64,000 bases of DNA from Tetradesmus obliquus. Taxonomy: Eukaryota > Chlorophyta > Chlorophyceae > Sphaeropleales > Scenedesmaceae. Positions 48,500 through 60,463 of this stretch are shown one piece after another. Within the stretch, counting starts at the first letter, position 1. Every line of letters begins with the position of its first letter. Made by a program: the position numbers and the translations under genes. The stretch covers positions 62,001 through 126,000 of the forward strand of contig CP126193.1 of the NCBI GenBank assembly GCA_030272155.1. Direction: 5' to 3'. Below the pieces are notes generated by a model, which saw nothing but the letters and a program-made list of their open reading frames with translations, ran no database searches and was not told where the DNA came from.

Positions 48500-50526
48500 T
48501 GCATGTGCCGCGTCTCACCAGCAGCTGCTTGCTGGGTGCCGGCAGCGGCAGCACCTCGCCCGCACTGCCCAGGTCACGCTGGAAGCCCTGAGCCATCAGC
48601 CCTATCAGCTGGTTGCGGTTCAGCAGCCGGTCCCAGAACCCTGCAAGGCGGTGGCAGCAATGGCAGCAACATGGTTGAACAGTGATTGACGCGTGCACCT
48701 GCAGGCAGCTGTCAGTTGCTGTGAGGAACAAGGCCTGCCTCGCGCCCCTGTATGATTCAGCCTGTGGCTCTCTTGCAGGCGTGGGACCCACACCCCTCTG
48801 AATGTGTTGCCGCCAGACGCAGTTTTTTTGGCAAAAGGCTGTGCATGCGCTGCACTGCTGCTGACACGCCGCGCCTGCCAGCAGCGCTGGCTGCCCACCT
48901 GCGTAGCGCATGAAGGAGGCGGCGTCCACGTCATGCAGCGTGAGCGGCCCCAGCAGCACCACACGCGCCAGCTGGCACTTGAGCGGCACATGCGCCCTGC
49001 TGATGGTGATGTTGGGGTTGGCTGTCACGCGCAGCTTGCGGCTGTGCCCTGCGCCACGCCAGCAGCAACAGGTTACGAGTTAGACACTACGGTCCAACGT
49101 TTTCTTTAATGATTACCAAACTTCACCAAATTTCACCAACGCTGGTAATCCTGCAAGGCTGGTGATCCTGCAAACATATAATAAGGCTGCTACATGTCAC
49201 AGCTCTCCCTGTTGTTGTTTTTATCCTGGCTTGCAGTGTTGCATGCTGGTTGTTCAAGGCAGCTGCAAGCGTGTAAGCTGCTGCTGGTTCATTCGCCATT
49301 CCTCCTGCGCAGTAGCACGCATGCGTGCAGGCCAGCAGGCAGTCTGCTGCAGCAGGTGAGACACCTTGGGCACTGCAGCTGGCCAGCTGCTTGCGCCTCG
49401 CAGGATGGGCTGCGGCAAGCTGCACTGTCCAGCGACTCACCCCACCAGGCATAGCTGTGCTCGAAGGTCAGGGTCTCATTGGATCTTATGGCGTACAGCT
49501 CTGAGCCCTCAAACACAGCCAGGTCAGCCTCAGGGCCAGCAACTGCAGCAGCAGCAGCAGCAGCAGCAGAAGGTAGTACAATTGCTGCTGTCATATAAAT
49601 GGCTGCAGTGACAAGCTGACTCTTGCTACGCAAGGCCTGCAGCACCTCAACCTTCCTCAACGGCAGTCCTGCAGCAAAGCGTGCGCTTGCAGAAATGCGC
49701 CTGTGCGCGTACATGGCGCTAACATGCACTGCACAATGCCCTCCTAAGCAGGCACTGGGTGGGCTGCTGCCAGCTGTATTATGCACACCTGTCACAACAC
49801 AGGCGCGGGCCTTCAGTGCTTGTGCCACCACTGCTGCATATGACACCGCCCCTCCCTGCAGGCCAACACAAGTCTGGCTATGTGAGTACACGAAACTTGT
49901 GAGACAACATACAGCCAGTGCCTGATCATACACATCGTAGGTATGTCTGCTGCGGGTCATACGATGGCCACTACACAACTTTCAACAACACCACCTTACT
50001 CCAGCACAGCAAGGTTTCAATGCTGCTGCATCGTGACACGTGCATCACAATGCTGGCTTGCTGGCCCATGTTGCAGACAAACAGACGCATCCACCTAAAA
50101 ACAATTTCACTCCAGGTACCAGTGGCAGCACAAGTGCCTTAGGGTGGCGCTATGCACACTTACTGTAGGAGTAGTGCCGTCAACCAGATCCACAGTAATG
50201 TTGCCAACTATGAGTAAGTCAGGCCTGCAGCACCATGTTGAACAGTTCAAACATGAAAACTGAAATGGTCTGCCACAGCACAGGTCAGACGACCCCTGAC
50301 ACAATTCAGGACATATGTGCCGCTGCACTGTCTGCTGCTGTAGATGCTGTCGCCTTGATGCTGTCTGCGATCTGATAGCTTCGACGTGCACGTTCTGCCT
50401 TGACTATTACACTTCTTAGTGCATTACATACCTTGATACCTCAAAGGCCAGGAAGCAAGCGAAGGCAAAGAACAGAGGGGCGAGCAGCACGGTAGTCCGA
50501 TTGAGGCCTGGACGTTCTGCGTTCAT
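47150..50526 (-). CDS. PfkB-family sugar/inositol kinase with N-terminal hydrophobic segment
   Basis: Eight exons on the minus strand (50432-50526, 50164-50224, 49789-49855, 49441-49542, 48899-49048, 48519-48640, 47957-48136, 47150-47587) join in phase to 404 residues. The PfkB fold is shown by PDLLIVGNITVDLVDG, GGAVSYAAVVAQALKA, LTFEHSYAWWG, VTANPNITISRAHVP, VVLLGPLTLHDVD, LFLSDVETDTW, TIITLGEKGALL and the signature AVDTNGAGDTFATAFMIAL, whose Asp is the catalytic base and whose GAGD loop forms the anion hole. These kinases phosphorylate sugars, nucleosides or inositol with ATP. The layout recalls plant inositol 3-kinase-like PfkB proteins, but the substrate cannot be read from sequence. The first exon adds TTVLLAPLFFAFACFLAFEV, a strongly hydrophobic segment before the kinase fold and unusual for this normally soluble family. 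The tail after the kinase fold is Ala/Ser-rich. Confidence 0.82.
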
Positions 50527-51199
50527 GTTCCAGGGCAGATCTGCCTTACATCACGAGAAGTTCAGCGTTGCACGCGGGTTGCACGGCCTCCCCAGCTAGA
50601 GTGAGGCAGGCCAGGACAGTACCAAAATGGCTCAGGTGCGCAAGTTCGACAATAACCACACCATAGCGTAAACACAAGTGGCATCGAGCATGTGGTGTGA
50701 TGGTGTATGCAGCGTGCTGGGACACGCACGTGCTGTGGCAGCAGCATTGGGTCCTGACACCGAAAAACCCTGTTGCCGTTCTGTGGCCCCTAAATCCATT
50801 GCCTGCCTTTGCCATGGCCGGTTGTTGGGTGCGTCTAGTCACACCCAGATAAGGTCTTTTTGCAGCAAAAATCATGGTCAACCCCATGTGCAAAAAGCCA
50901 AACCAAGAATGAAGGGGAAGCTCAGCCTGAGCCATCCAGCAGCTGGAAGCTCGGCATGCCAGCACTGCGCAGCACTATCACACAATGTGGTTACTACAGA
51001 ATGCAGCACTCATAGGATGTACCATTTCTGTTCATCATGTTCCAAGTCATTGAGGACGGCTGCTAACAAAGCCTGTATCACATTTTCACATTTTGGAAGT
51101 TACAAGATTAACCTTGCCTGTTGGGGAGCCCATGACAGGCTCATTGGGCAGAGAGAAAAAACGGCACACTCCATCAGTCCTTTTTTGAAAGGAAAGACA

Positions 51200-51520
51200 C
51201 TACCAAATCTCATCCTGAAAATCGTCGCACATAAGATCACATAACGGTTCCTGGTGATGTTCATCAATCAAGTGCACCAAGTGTGCAACTGCACTTTGCT
51301 TCTCATGGTTCATCAGTCTGTGCATACACGCAGGGTTGTTGGGACCACCAGTGTCCTGATACAAGCGTCTGAATCGCTCACGTATATCATAATACCAATA
51401 GCATTCAAACATGACATGCTATCACTGTAATTGCTGAGCTTACATTGCAGCCATCATGGCTGAGACATGCATATGTTTGGTGTTGCGCATAATTGCACAT
51501 TGCTGCCAGAACAACAGGCA
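51200..51520 (-). pseudogene. Degraded C-terminal end of a LINE-type retrotransposon ORF
   Basis: On the minus strand, 51200-51412 reads FECYWYYDIRERFRRLYQDT followed by CMHRLMNHEKQSAVAHLVHL and a stop. This fits the end of non-LTR retrotransposon polyproteins, where a Cys/His cluster leads to a HxxFEC-x-Y-x(3)-R-x-RF pattern and then an MxxFM/LMN stretch. Just upstream, 51405-51500 in another frame reads YACLSHDGCNVSS and ACHV, the expected Cys/His part, so the two pieces appear joined by a one-base frameshift near 51410. No reverse transcriptase or endonuclease remains, as in 5'-truncated insertions. Assignment rests on pattern memory only. Confidence 0.4.
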
Positions 51521-51947
51521 GACTCGTAGTCAGGCCCACCCGATTGTTGCAAGGCCCGCATGCTGCTGCAGCCATGCCAAAGCCTGGCAGCAGCAATCAG
51601 TGCAGCATACCAGCAGTAAGCAACCCCCACAATCTCCTCGCCACATGCTAGTCAGCATGCTTGTGCTTGCAGGTCTGTGTTTGGTACTGCTCGGCGCAGA
51701 TGGGGAATGTGGTGGGCTGTAGCTACGACGGCTTTCTCAAAGATTGCTGGTGTAAACAGCTAGTCCCACTTACACTGACTCCCTGCCCTGTAACCTTCTC
51801 TGTGCCTACAGGTGAGAGCTTCGCATGATGCTATGGTGCCGAGCAGCCGTGCCTACATGAGCAGCCCACCAGGAGACTTTGGCGGGGGTCTTCTGGCTCA
51901 GCATTGCTTGAAGGTGCGCAGCTGTGCATGACCAGCGTGCTGCGGCA

Positions 51948-51974
51948 TCCTGGCTTTGTCTAAAATTCGTCATT
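51948..51974. repeat. Dispersed repeat, copy 2
   Basis: Matches 17922-17948 at 26 of 27 bases; the shared ACCAGCGT occurs upstream at 51932-51939. Confidence 0.55.
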
Positions 51975-52635
51975 TGACACTGACGAGATGGCTGTTGCTG
52001 TACGTGCCGCACCACAATTCCACATTTATACTTTTGGAGGTTTAAGATCATAATGTCATTGATGCGGCAGTGCCTAATCACACCAGATGGCGCCACCTAG
52101 CTATGGGTGCACCTGCATAACAAGCCGTTTATGGCCATAATAAGCCCCAGTGTAATAAGCCTCTTATCAAAAGTTATGGATATGCCAGATGAGGCCAGAC
52201 ACTTGAATTGACGATGTATATCGATCAACGTTAAACACCGCTAACACGTGCTGAACTAAATCATTTTAATTTCCAGCCTCTGCCACGGCGTGTTCGGACC
52301 TTGAGTCTGCCGTTGCTTTGAGGTCGTAATCAAAATCGGTGTGCCGTTGCTTTGAACGATGTGTCAGGCGCACGCACTGGTACACGCCACAACAGGAATG
52401 AAATTATCAAGTTTATTTTTTTGGCCTAGGTGCGTACAACAGGCACCTGGTGTATACCCGCGTCTGCCTGGTGAGGAACTTATGACTGTTACTGTTTGAG
52501 CGAGATAAAGCGGCCAAAGCAGCGTTGCTAGCTTACCGCCGCATTACTTAGCTGTTAATTACTGTTAGTTCAACGTGTTGTATTTTGCAGTTGCTTTAGC
52601 GCAAGGCAGGGATGCCAGGCTCTGAGAGTGTTTGA

Positions 52636-55013
52636 ATGGAGCAGTCAGCTGAGTGCAGTGGTGCACCTCGCAACACGGCCAACAATCAACAGCGACCTAA
52701 GAGTGACCTGAGAGGACTGAGCTGGGACCGCAAACATGAAGGGTATGTTCTACCGACGGTTTGCAGTCGCAGCAGTACTGTTCTGTCGCAGTGTGGCGTC
52801 GCAAACAAGCGCTATCACCAAATGACACTTTTTTACTTGATTGTACAGATGGAGAGTACGCATATACTATCAGGTGCGACAGCGTGGCCAGAGCGTCCTG
52901 CTTTGATCATCTACTGCCAGATGTATGGATGTGAGAGTAGATGTATGTGTATTCGATTGCCGATCATGACCACTCACAACCCTTGCTTGCTGTGCAGGGA
53001 AAACAGCGTCACATCGGTACGTGGAGATGGCAGGAGCTGGTGTACTTCTGCAAAGGGGCTGGGTGCTTGCATGCTTGCAATTGCGTGATGGGTACCCGCG
53101 TGACGACGGTTATGGCCTTGCGTAATGGTTGCAACAGGGGTGCAAAGTACGCAAGAGATCGAACCTGCCTGTTGACAACCTCTAATGCATTTCGGCGTCT
53201 TATTGTACCAGTCTCAGCATACTCAAGCATCCCCACAGACTGCATGAGCGCTTGGCGTGTCTTGCAGGGCGCTTCAGTGATGAGATCGAAGCTGCAAAAG
53301 CTTACGATGCAGCAGCCTACTACCTGTATGGCGACAGTGCCATCACCAACTTCGGCCTTGAAAGCTGCAGGGCCGGCAACATAGAGGTGGGTTAACCCAA
53401 CGTTGGGAGGTGGTTTAGACCATGTGTGCACCATGTGTGCACGTTTCACCAATCTTAACACGGCTGCAGGCAGCCAAAGGAGAGGAGCTGATGCAACCGA
53501 GTGAATGCAAGGAACAGCAGCATATACGGTCACCAAGTGGAGGAGACTTTGAGTCAGCAGGTCCTGCCAGCTCTGCTTGCAAGCCCTGCATGCCATTGCA
53601 TCACAACAGGGCATTGTGCAACTAGGGAGGTGAAAGCAGAGCCTGACACCTAGAGCATGCCAAGGCTTCAACTAAAGCCAAATGCATCTGCCACATGCAT
53701 GCATGGGCATCATGCTTGTGCAGCATGTTTCTACCCAACAAGTGCAGCCAGTGGGCAACCAGCAGTGCGCCCGCCCGCCTGACACACCGCACCTCCCTGC
53801 CTGCCTGCAGGTCAGCAGCTTCATCGTTCTGGCAAAGCAGCAGGCAGCAGCCTGCAGCCACCCTGGCAGCCTGAGACCCGGCAACAGGCAGGGGTATGCA
53901 GCGGCACCGCAGCTGCAGTATGACGGCAACGCCCTGGTGCATATGCTGCCGCAGCTGTACGCGCAGCCAGGAGGCAGCAGCAGTCACATGCAGCAGCAGC
54001 ATGGCCAGATCATCCTTAGCGCCGCATCTGGTGCATCCGCTGCAGCAGCTGTAGGTGAGGCCCGGCAGCTGCCAGCTGCTGCCAGCAGCGGCCTGCAGGA
54101 GCTGCCACTGCAGGGAGCAGGTGGGGCGCTGCAGCACGTCAGAACGCTGGCGGGCTCGCCTGCGCCAGCAGCAGCAGCAGCACAGATGTGGCTGGTGCCC
54201 TCACTGCTGGCAGCAGAATCGCCTTGCGTCAGCAGCGTCTCATCAGCCTCCCCGTGGCCGGCTAGCTGCGGGGATCACCTGCCTCCAACAAGCAGCATCA
54301 GCAGCACCAGCAGCAGCTTCATGCTGTACAACACACAGCCACTGCTGCTGGTGCAACAGCAGCAGCAGCAGCAGTATGTGGTGCCAGCAGCAGCAGCCAG
54401 CACTGGTTCTGCTGGCTTCTTAGCAGGGCATCAGCTGCCAACCACAGTGCTTCCAGCTCAGCAGCTTGCCCTGCAGCAGCAGCAGCAGCAGCAGCAGCAA
54501 CACCCTGTGTTTGCTGCTGCATTTCAACAGCAGCAGCAGCTGCAGCAGAACAGTGTGCTGTTCTTCAACCCCAGTGCACCCCTGCAGCTCTCAGTGCAGC
54601 CACAGATGATGACAGTAGCTGAGTACCTACAGACAAGCATGCCTGCAGCGGCAGCAGTAGCTACTCCCAGCCACATGACGCAGCAGCCGCAGCAGCTACT
54701 AGAGGAGCAGCTAGCCAGGATGTCTCTGTATGCACACCAGCAGGCAGCAGCAGCATGCCCCAGCCACATTGCACTGGACCCGCAAGTGGCAGCCCCAGCC
54801 ACAGGTGCCGTGCTGGTGCAGGGGCAGGTGCCTGGGCCGCCCTTCAGTGCATCGCCATGCTTTGCGCCAGCACAGCTGCAGCCAGGCGATGCGCCAGCCG
54901 CAGGCAGCGATGCAGGCACCATGCTGCTGATGCAGCAGATGCTGCAGGGCTTCCACAGCCACAGCAGCAGCGCCGGCTGCTCCTCAGCTGCTGCTGCCAG
55001 CAGCAGCGCCTGA
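52636..55013 (+). CDS. Single-AP2-domain transcription factor with Gln/Ala-rich tail
   Basis: Five exons (52636-52742, 52849-52873, 52998-53016, 53268-53386, 53811-55013) join in phase to 490 residues. The AP2 domain (about 26-84) is assembled from four of them: LRGLSWDRKHEG, WRVRIYYQ, GKQRHIG and RFSDEIEAAKAYDAAAYYLY followed by GDSAITNFGLE. This gives the YRG-like element, the WRVRI strand, the G-x-F turn and the AAxAYDxAA helix that contact DNA in plant AP2/ERF proteins. The remaining 400 residues are one long exon of Gln, Ala, Ser and Met-rich low complexity, likely an activation domain. Algal AP2 proteins regulate varied processes including stress and lipid metabolism; no target can be inferred here. 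Two exons of 25 and 19 bases lie inside the domain. Confidence 0.85.
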
Positions 55014-56125
55014 CGCGCCTGGCGATCTGCGGCGTGCAGCTCACAGGCTGCATCGCGACGCTCGCAAGCTGATGGCCACTGCAGTGAATGCGTTGTTAGC
55101 TGGCGATGCACGGCTAGTTGCATGGGCCAGCCCCACTGAAAATGGCCCAGCCAAGACCAGCGCAGCAAAGTCACAGTCTCGTGTGCCCGACTGCAGCCCC
55201 CAATGGCAACAGGGAGCTCAGAGAGCAGCTGCTGTGACATGCAGCAGCTGATCTTGTGTAGTTGGCGACTGGCAGTTCTGTAGTGATTTGGCAACAGAGT
55301 GCTGCTTTGGCACGCTGCACACACACATGCATTGTGGACCAGTTGTTATGTGCTGATGGTCAGCAACTTCGCAAGAGTGTATTTGCAGGCTGAACCTTGA
55401 TTGTTCTGTGTAGAGAGATTGTAGACTGGTTGTAGACAGGTTCCTTACAGACCACTTGTAGACCCCTTGCAGGCAACCCTTGTTCAGGGGTGCATGATTG
55501 TGCTGTTGCTGCGTCATCTCTTGCATCAAGTACTGCCCTGCTTTGCTCCTGCAATCAGAACAGACCAGCGTGACTGTTGGTAGTCTGCGGTTGTTGGTAG
55601 TATGTGGTGTCCTGGCTTGGTTGAAGGTGCTGCTGCACTGGCCCAAACTCAATCACAGGTGGGCGGCAGCAGCGCATTACAGGCTGGCATTGCCTAGCAT
55701 GATCAGGCGCAGTGCATTACAGTGCTGCTTTTGAGCTACGCTGCACACTCGTATCTTGAATGGCTGTTGGTGATAGTCAGCTCCAGGATATTTGACGTGC
55801 AAGAAACTCAGTCCTGCAGCTTCCAGCAACGAGGGTGGGGCCGCCAGATGTTGTGTGGTGTGCAACTCTTCAATGGCCCTTGTCACTATTGTGTTGGGCA
55901 CCCACATGGGCTTCATTCGTGCACATGAAGATGAGCAATGGCTCGCATGTGCCGTGGTCTGATGCAGCAGCTTGGTGCCAGCATCATGTGTCGTACATCA
56001 GACTTGAATTGTTTAGCGGAGGATTTTGAAGCAGAGCTTTGCATGGAGCATCCGCACTGCACAATGCATCTTAATACTGCATGCTTCGTTGTGTGGTTCG
56101 GTGAATCGTGAAGGATTTTGCAGCT

Positions 56126-56209
56126 GACTGGCAACTGCATGCTTAGACATGGATGGAAGGCATGGATGACTGGCAACTGCGTGCTGAGACATGGATGGTA
56201 GGCATGGAT
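56126..56209. repeat. 42-bp tandem duplication
   Basis: Two adjacent 42-base units (56126-56167 and 56168-56209) differ at only a few positions, each containing ACATGGATGG and GGCATGGAT. Confidence 0.8.
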
Positions 56210-58070
56210 GGAATACATTCTTTACCACGGCGGACTCTGGACTGCAGCCTTTTTGTGTCTTTGCTTCCAGTGCTAAACCATGGCATGATCGCGCATTGGC
56301 CCGTATAGCTGCTACTTTAACCATGATGGTGTTCACCAGTGCGCAACGGTGGTGGTGATTGAGTGTGGTCGCCTTGAACAGTATGGATTGCAGCCCAACA
56401 CTGGACTGGTGACATACTTGGGTGGAGCATGTAGGTCAGGTGTGTGCAAGCATGCAAATGCTTTTAGGTTTGATGTTGATGTTTCTGCAGGGGCACATTC
56501 TTTTATCAGTTGGTTGCTCTGACTGCAACCCTCATGTTGGTGTGTTGGCTTGAAAATATTAGCCCAGGAACGGTGACAGCTAGTGAGTACAGAGATGGCA
56601 ATGATTTGCACTGCATGGATGGCACCTCCAGGTGATTGCCTATCTTCTATTGCCATTCATTTGTTGGTGCTGAACGCCTACAAATTATGGCAACGCTCCC
56701 CTATGCGGTGCATGCTGTTTTGCTGCCCGCATGCGGGCAGGGCATCTGCGCTCTGAGTGGGCCTTGTTGTTACTCTACCCATTCTTGGGTTTGCCCTTTC
56801 ACTTGTGAGACGTGCCGCAGCTTCAACAACGGGCACTGAATTGATTCTGCACCACAGCCTGGAGGGTGATCCTGTTGTGCTGCAGGGGGCAGTGTACACT
56901 GCATATATTGATGTGGTGAACCGTGGTTGGGTGGTTCTAACAGCTGGTGTTGCTCTGGTGTTGCTCCCTGTAAGGGTTGCATCTGGTGGGCTGTTGGCCT
57001 GAGGAGCGCTTTGTGTCAAAGGTGGGCTCAGGCAGTTCACAAGGCGGAATTATCTTTCGCCGCAGCAGCAGCCAGGCCATAATGCATGCCTGGGGCCAGC
57101 TTCACAGCACAGTTCCAGGCTTGCCGTCGCCAGCTGCAAAAAGTGCTGGCTTGTTGGATAGTTTGCAGGACTGCTGCTCTGTTCCCTGAGCTGAGCTGCT
57201 TTGCCTACCTGATTTTGGGCTCGGCGCTGTTTGTTTTGTCTTGTTGGCATACTGGCTTTAAGTACGCAACGTTGACAGAGTATGTCTGCGGCTGCCTGCC
57301 TGCAAGGCTGGCAATGAACACAGCATCAACTGGGCATGTGCGGCTGGATCACAGAGTATGCTGCATTGCACGACAGCATGTGCTGACGCCTGGGTGCTGA
57401 AGCACATTATTTCATTGGGCCATGCAACTTGGTCCAAATCGTATTATATCTACTACACTACCACGTCCTTTGCAGACGGGTAAAGATGTCTGAGCTGCTG
57501 TTGTGGTTGAGGAGTGCATGCCATACCGCTGCTTGTCTCCACGTGCCCTGGTCCACTGCCCTGTTCGCTGCATTACTGGTGCATGGATTCATGGCTTGCC
57601 ATTCCGCCCCAGTGCCACATGCTATCGACAATAAAGCGGTGCTCCCTGTTGCACCACTTACTGTGGGGCGCGGAGCCGCTGGAATAATTGCTGCTGCGAT
57701 TGAGTAGGTAACATGATGACTCTTGTGCTGCAGGCCATGGCTGGTCACTGGAATGCGCTGGGTGGGCAGCGGCTTGGGTTGAATGCAGTGACTCCACACC
57801 ACTAGTCGTGCTGGCCAGATGCATATCTAGCAACTATGCGACACTCCCTACAAGCAGCAGCAGCAGCAGCCGCAGCAGTTTCAGGGTTGCTGCACAAGTG
57901 ACTGTTGTGGCTGCTCAGACTGAGTCTCCTGATTATTAGAACCAAACGTTGCCATGTGAACCGTGACAACCAACTGCTGAGTGTCAGATGAGCATGCTAC
58001 AGGCAAGCAGCTTCCTGCAAACTACCTGTTGGCGAGACTCGTTGAGTGCTAGTTCAAGGTGCAGCTTGAA

Positions 58071-58093
58071 CATGATCATGATCATGATCATGA
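58071..58093. repeat. (CATGAT)n self-complementary tandem repeat
   Basis: CATGAT is repeated almost four times. Because the unit contains TGATCA and CATG palindromes, the run can fold on itself. Confidence 0.8.
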
Positions 58094-58503
58094 GCACACA
58101 TGCTGGTCACCAACACATGTGCAAACGACCTGTGCCCCGAGCCTCGTAACAGCGATTACTTTTGTGGTCACAAGCGGGTCTGACGAGCATTGTCTTGCTG
58201 ACGCAAAGCACAGCATTCGGGCTCAATGGATGCCCAACTGTTTGAAACTGACACTGCTTGTCAGGCGGGTTCTAAACGCAGAGGTTTTTGAACTAGGCCC
58301 CGACTGGATGTGTATAAAACATTTCTGGGTTTTCAAGCGTTTCATGTCTATAGTTGTGTACATAATTGGTTTTGACAAGTTGCAAAGAGTTGAAGAACGA
58401 CAAGTTGCAACCCATCCTTGCATAGTTTGCTGTGCGACATCGCCGTTCATAAGAACCAGTAAATTTCCGTCTTCCGGTGCCATTAAAGCGCGAAACATCT
58501 CTC

Positions 58504-60463
58504 ATGGAGGACCCAGCACAAGGTACGGAGAAACAAACCAAACAACAGATAGCACATGCAGCAGAGGCAGGCCTCAACAAGAACACCGTATAAGAAGCTC
58601 GCATCACAGCTTAAAAACAGCATAGCAAAGTCAGTTGGGAACAGCGGGCGCATTGGATGCAAAAAGAGCGGGAGCGGGAACAAGCGTGCACGCTTCGCCT
58701 GCTCGTGTTCAGCAGCCTGCTTTCAGCCATGCGCAGTGACAACAGCTAAAGCTCTAAATGCCGTGTTGCATGCAGCGACGCAACCCTTCGAGACCGCCTG
58801 CTTAGCACTGGTGTTGATGTTGTCTGCACCTTGCAGTGTTGGGCTACTCTGAGCTGTTCCAGCGCGTTGTCCCTATCGAGCTGCGCAGTTTTCCTTCGTC
58901 AGCTCTTCTACAGCGACTTTTCACCAGCAGCAGCTGCCCCAGCGGCCTCAAGGAGCTCTACTCTGACCTGTCAGACTCTGCAGAGGGCACCTCAAACAGC
59001 ACATTGTCAGGATGCTCATCGCCCATGTCCAACACGAACAGCAGCGCAGGGGTGGAGATGATGAAAGTGCGGGTGCTATCACATGTGGTCGGCGGCATCA
59101 CTACATCTGTACGGGTGAGTGCGGTCATTCACCTCCACAGCATTCACATGGCAAGACTGCTGCTGCTCTCAAAGCAGTTCACCAGCACAGACCTTATTTG
59201 CGCACCAAACTATACAGCTGCCTGCATCTATTGCCAGCTTGTACGTGGGTTCCAGGTCAGCATGCCGCAGACCGATGTACAGCGCAGAAACACAGGATGC
59301 CGTGGCAGCGAATGACATTGTTTGTCACCGTACAATGGTGCAGCAGTTTGAATGCTCTGCCTTTGCTGCTGCTTTGCATGGCTCGTGTGCTTCCTGCAGG
59401 TTGAGCTCTCCTGTGATGCAAGCTTATTCTTCCACTACAGCGCAAACGTGTCTCCATCTGCGTACGAGGACATTAAGGTATGGCGCGCGTGCTGCATTGC
59501 TGGCCGTTGCTACATGCAGCAGCTCTTGCAGGAACACTGGCCACCTGCAGCTGGTCTGGCATATGCAATGGACCATACAGTCTGCATGCTTTGTGTTAGT
59601 TTTCGTCCTGCCAGCACAATGGGCAGCCGCGGCAAGTGCCTAGCATGGTGCTGCTGCAGCAGCCTCCTCGCCAGCTTTTCACTCCTAATCGTTCCTGCAA
59701 GCACTCTTGCAAACCAGTGTTCCCTCCTGCCCCTGATGCACTTGCAGGAGGACTGCGGACTGGTGGTGGACTTCGCCTCCTTCCCTGCTCTGCTGCTGAA
59801 GCTGCTCAACCTGCTGGTGGAGCAGCCGTCCACCTACCTGGGGCTGCTGGTGCTGCGCACAGACGGCAGCGCAGTGTGGGAGTTTGCGCAGAACCTGGAG
59901 TTCAAGGCCATGTCGCTGCTGTCCATGCGCGTGGAGGCGGTGCCGCAGGTGAGCTTGGGCAGGCTCCTGCAGTGCTTACATGGTCAGTAATGTGCATGCT
60001 GGCAGCGCCAAGGAGAGTTGGTCGCCATGTGTTTGTGATGCTGGCTCACGCGTAAAACTGATGCACATCCTGCAGGCCATGGTGCGCTGCTACGTGACAA
60101 TGCGGCACAACAGCGTACTGGAGCGCTGCGCTGAACTGGAGGCAGAGCTGTTTGAGCTGAGGTCGCTGGTGAGTTGCTGCTGTGGACTGTGTACAGCTGT
60201 GGCAGCATCCAATGGCAACGAGTGCAGCAGGTACAGCATAACACAACTGCTGATCTAAGCTCAGAACACTTTGTGATGCTGCTGTTGTCCTGCCACAATA
60301 ATGACCTCTTTTGCTGCTTCACGGCAACTCTGCTCCTGTACAGGTGCGCCAGCGCTGCCCCAACCTGCTGCAGCTGGGCAAGACTGCTCGCGCCAGCCCC
60401 ATGACCAGCCCAGCCAGCATGCGCAGCACACAGAGCCCAACACACAACAACTACGCAATGTAA
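58504..60463 (+). CDS. SAS6L: SAS-6-like centriolar protein, N-terminal head domain with short tail
   Basis: Six exons (58504-58522, 58837-59114, 59400-59477, 59748-59948, 60076-60168, 60344-60463) join in phase to 262 residues. The head domain of SAS-6 is visible: FQRVVPIELRSF (first strand of the PISA region), MKVRVLSH, then VELSCDASLFFHYSANVSPS, AYEDIKEDCGLVVDFASFP, LLKLLNLLVEQPSTYLGLLV, FAQNLEFKAMSLLSMRVEAV and AMVRCYVTMRHNSVLERCAE. SAS-6 heads pair to make the nine-fold cartwheel of centrioles and basal bodies. Normal SAS-6 continues with a long coiled coil; here only one helix (LERCAELEAELFELRSL) and a Ser/Thr/Pro-rich tail follow. That shape matches SAS6-like (SAS6L) proteins. An insert rich in Ser between strands 1 and 2 is unusual. 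Exon 1 encodes just six residues and part of a seventh, and is uncertain. SAS6L rather than a truncated true SAS-6 is inferred. Confidence 0.72.

Larger units (their letters stand above)
50527..52635. other. Gene-poor, AT-richer stretch with transposon debris
   Basis: Lies between divergent PfkB and AP2 genes and contains their promoters. It holds a LINE-like coding fragment at about 51200-51520 (minus) and a copy of the 27-bp dispersed repeat at 51948-51974. Plus-strand open frames at 50678-51244 overlap the fragment and look like chance. Confidence 0.45.
55014..58503. other. 3.5-kb stretch without a recognisable gene
   Basis: No protein signature or splice-consistent exon chain was found on either strand. 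It includes AP2 3' UTR, a 42-bp tandem duplication at 56126-56209, a (CATGAT)n run at 58071-58093, and the SAS-6-like promoter. An open frame at 56757-57002 with Leu/Val-rich sequence has no partner exon and is not called. Confidence 0.4.

Noticed and set aside
50678-51244. Plus-strand open frame of 188 codons between PfkB and AP2
   Set aside because: It overlaps the minus-strand LINE-like fragment and its sequence has no protein family features.
56757-57002. Leu/Val-rich open frame suggesting a small membrane protein
   Set aside because: No homologous pattern, no splice partner, and several equally hydrophobic frames occur nearby in noncoding DNA.
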